Below are positions 63,659 through 64,000 of a DNA stretch of 64,000 bases, piece by piece (the stretch's first letter is position 1; every line of letters begins with the position of its first letter). The position numbers and the translations under genes are program-made. Under the pieces are notes generated by a model. The model did no database searches. It worked only from the letters and a program-made list of their open reading frames with translations, and was not told the DNA's origin. Source of the stretch: Sandaracinaceae bacterium (GTDB lineage: Bacteria > Myxococcota_A > Polyangia > Polyangiales > Sandaracinaceae); the NCBI GenBank assembly GCA_020633195.1, contig JACKEC010000020.1:1-64000 (forward strand). Reading direction: 5' to 3'.

Positions 63659-64000
63659 CTACAGGTCCGTGCGCTCGGCGCCGTCGAATTCGAGGACGAA
63701 GTCTGCGCCGTACATCATCGCGGGCGTGCGGTAGCCGGCGGCCCACGCGCCGTCGAGCACGCGCTCCGCGATCACGAGCGAGGCCATCGCGGTGAGCGTG
63801 TAGCCCTCCGGGACGCGCAGCCGCGCCCGGACGGTCCGCGCCCCGGCGCGCGCCTCGCCGAAGAACACGCTGTGGGCCCGTGCGCGCTGCGCGTCGGTCG
63901 GGCCGGCGGGGCCGGCGTCGACGCGACCCTGCGCGATGCGCTGGATGGGTCCGCTCGCGAGCAGGCCGCCGAGGAACCCGACGACCCGCGCGCCGACCTG
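63659..64000 (-). CDS. C-terminal part of saccharopine dehydrogenase-like enoyl reductase
   Basis: Only 113 C-terminal codons lie in the window; the 5' end is beyond the right edge. The frame is open to position 64000. The sequence (GPTDAQRARAHSVFFGEARAG, LRVPEGYTLTAMASLVIAERVL, YRTPAMMYGADFVLEF) matches the C-terminal part of trans-acting enoyl reductases of the saccharopine dehydrogenase family, which reduce double bonds in lipid or polyketide-like intermediates. It converges on nhaA (stop at 63659, four bases after the nhaA stop). Confidence 0.8.
   Translation of the reverse strand, partial: QVGARVVGFLGGLLASGPIQRIAQGRVDAGPAGPTDAQRARAHSVFFGEARAGARTVRARLRVPEGYTLTAMASLVIAERVLDGAWAAGYRTPAMMYGADFVLEFDGAERTDL

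Overview
The window is very GC-rich, gene-dense DNA (47 protein genes, two of them cut by the window edges, and no stretch above about 200 bases without a gene). I saw no rRNA, tRNA, CRISPR array, insertion sequence or prophage. The content points to a myxobacterium of the Polyangiales / Sandaracinaceae type: eukaryote-like Ser/Thr kinases with periplasmic PEGA domains, MopE-type metal-binding motifs (DNDCDGxxDE), Cys-rich lipoproteins, an FHA sigma-54 activator and DUF1549/DUF1501 cytochrome-like proteins. The taxonomic call is an inference from gene content.

Layout. 0.1-7.4 kb: a minus-strand operon of TPR membrane protein, PEGA kinase and Cys-rich lipoprotein, preceded by a second PEGA kinase. 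7.4-10.8 kb: cytochrome P460-like lipoprotein, VWA/MopE lipoprotein, TerB-sugar transferase fusion. 11-12.9 kb: a zinc-ribbon, Tyr/Pro-tailed lipoprotein translationally coupled to a radical SAM/SPASM enzyme, possibly a peptide-modification pair. 12.9-26.2 kb: a signalling block with four more kinases, a TPR protein, two MopE lipoproteins, an SGNH hydrolase and an FHA sigma-54 activator overlapping one kinase. 26.3-31.1 kb: small lipoproteins, membrane proteins and a methyltransferase. 31-35.8 kb: MMPL transporter, hybrid histidine kinase, divergent response regulator. 35.8-38.2 kb: a lower-GC islet with an RCC1-repeat lipoprotein and a TPR protein. 38.2-46 kb: outer-membrane barrel, nitrilase-family amidohydrolase, large hybrid histidine kinase, CPBP protease, PEGA-like protein, GH88/GH105-like lipoprotein, cytochrome-like lipoprotein. 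46-55 kb: a 1214-residue FG-GAP lipoprotein, divergent from a four-gene operon (cytochrome c lipoprotein, DUF1549-like protein, lipoprotein, Tat-exported DUF1501 protein). 55-64 kb: barrel protein, methyltransferase, C13/caspase-like lipoprotein, AraC regulator, degenerate PP2C coupled to a phospholipase D/cardiolipin synthase, NhaA antiporter, and the end of a saccharopine dehydrogenase-like gene.

How the genes work together. Much of the window is envelope sensing and surface decoration. Kinases have a cytoplasmic catalytic domain, one membrane helix and usually a periplasmic PEGA domain. They sit beside TPR proteins with a C-terminal helix and Cys-rich lipoproteins, often with 4-base start/stop overlaps, so they are probably made together. 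Eight otherwise unrelated lipoproteins carry an Asp-Ala-Gly-rich stretch, in most of them as a linker straight after the lipobox. The best candidates for undescribed biology are the radical SAM/zinc-ribbon pair, the repeated kinase/TPR/lipoprotein cassette, the TerB-sugar transferase fusion, the pseudo-PP2C/PLD pair and a 19-base sequence lying exactly at the starts of two regulatory genes. Domain names come from reading motifs by eye, and no database search was run.
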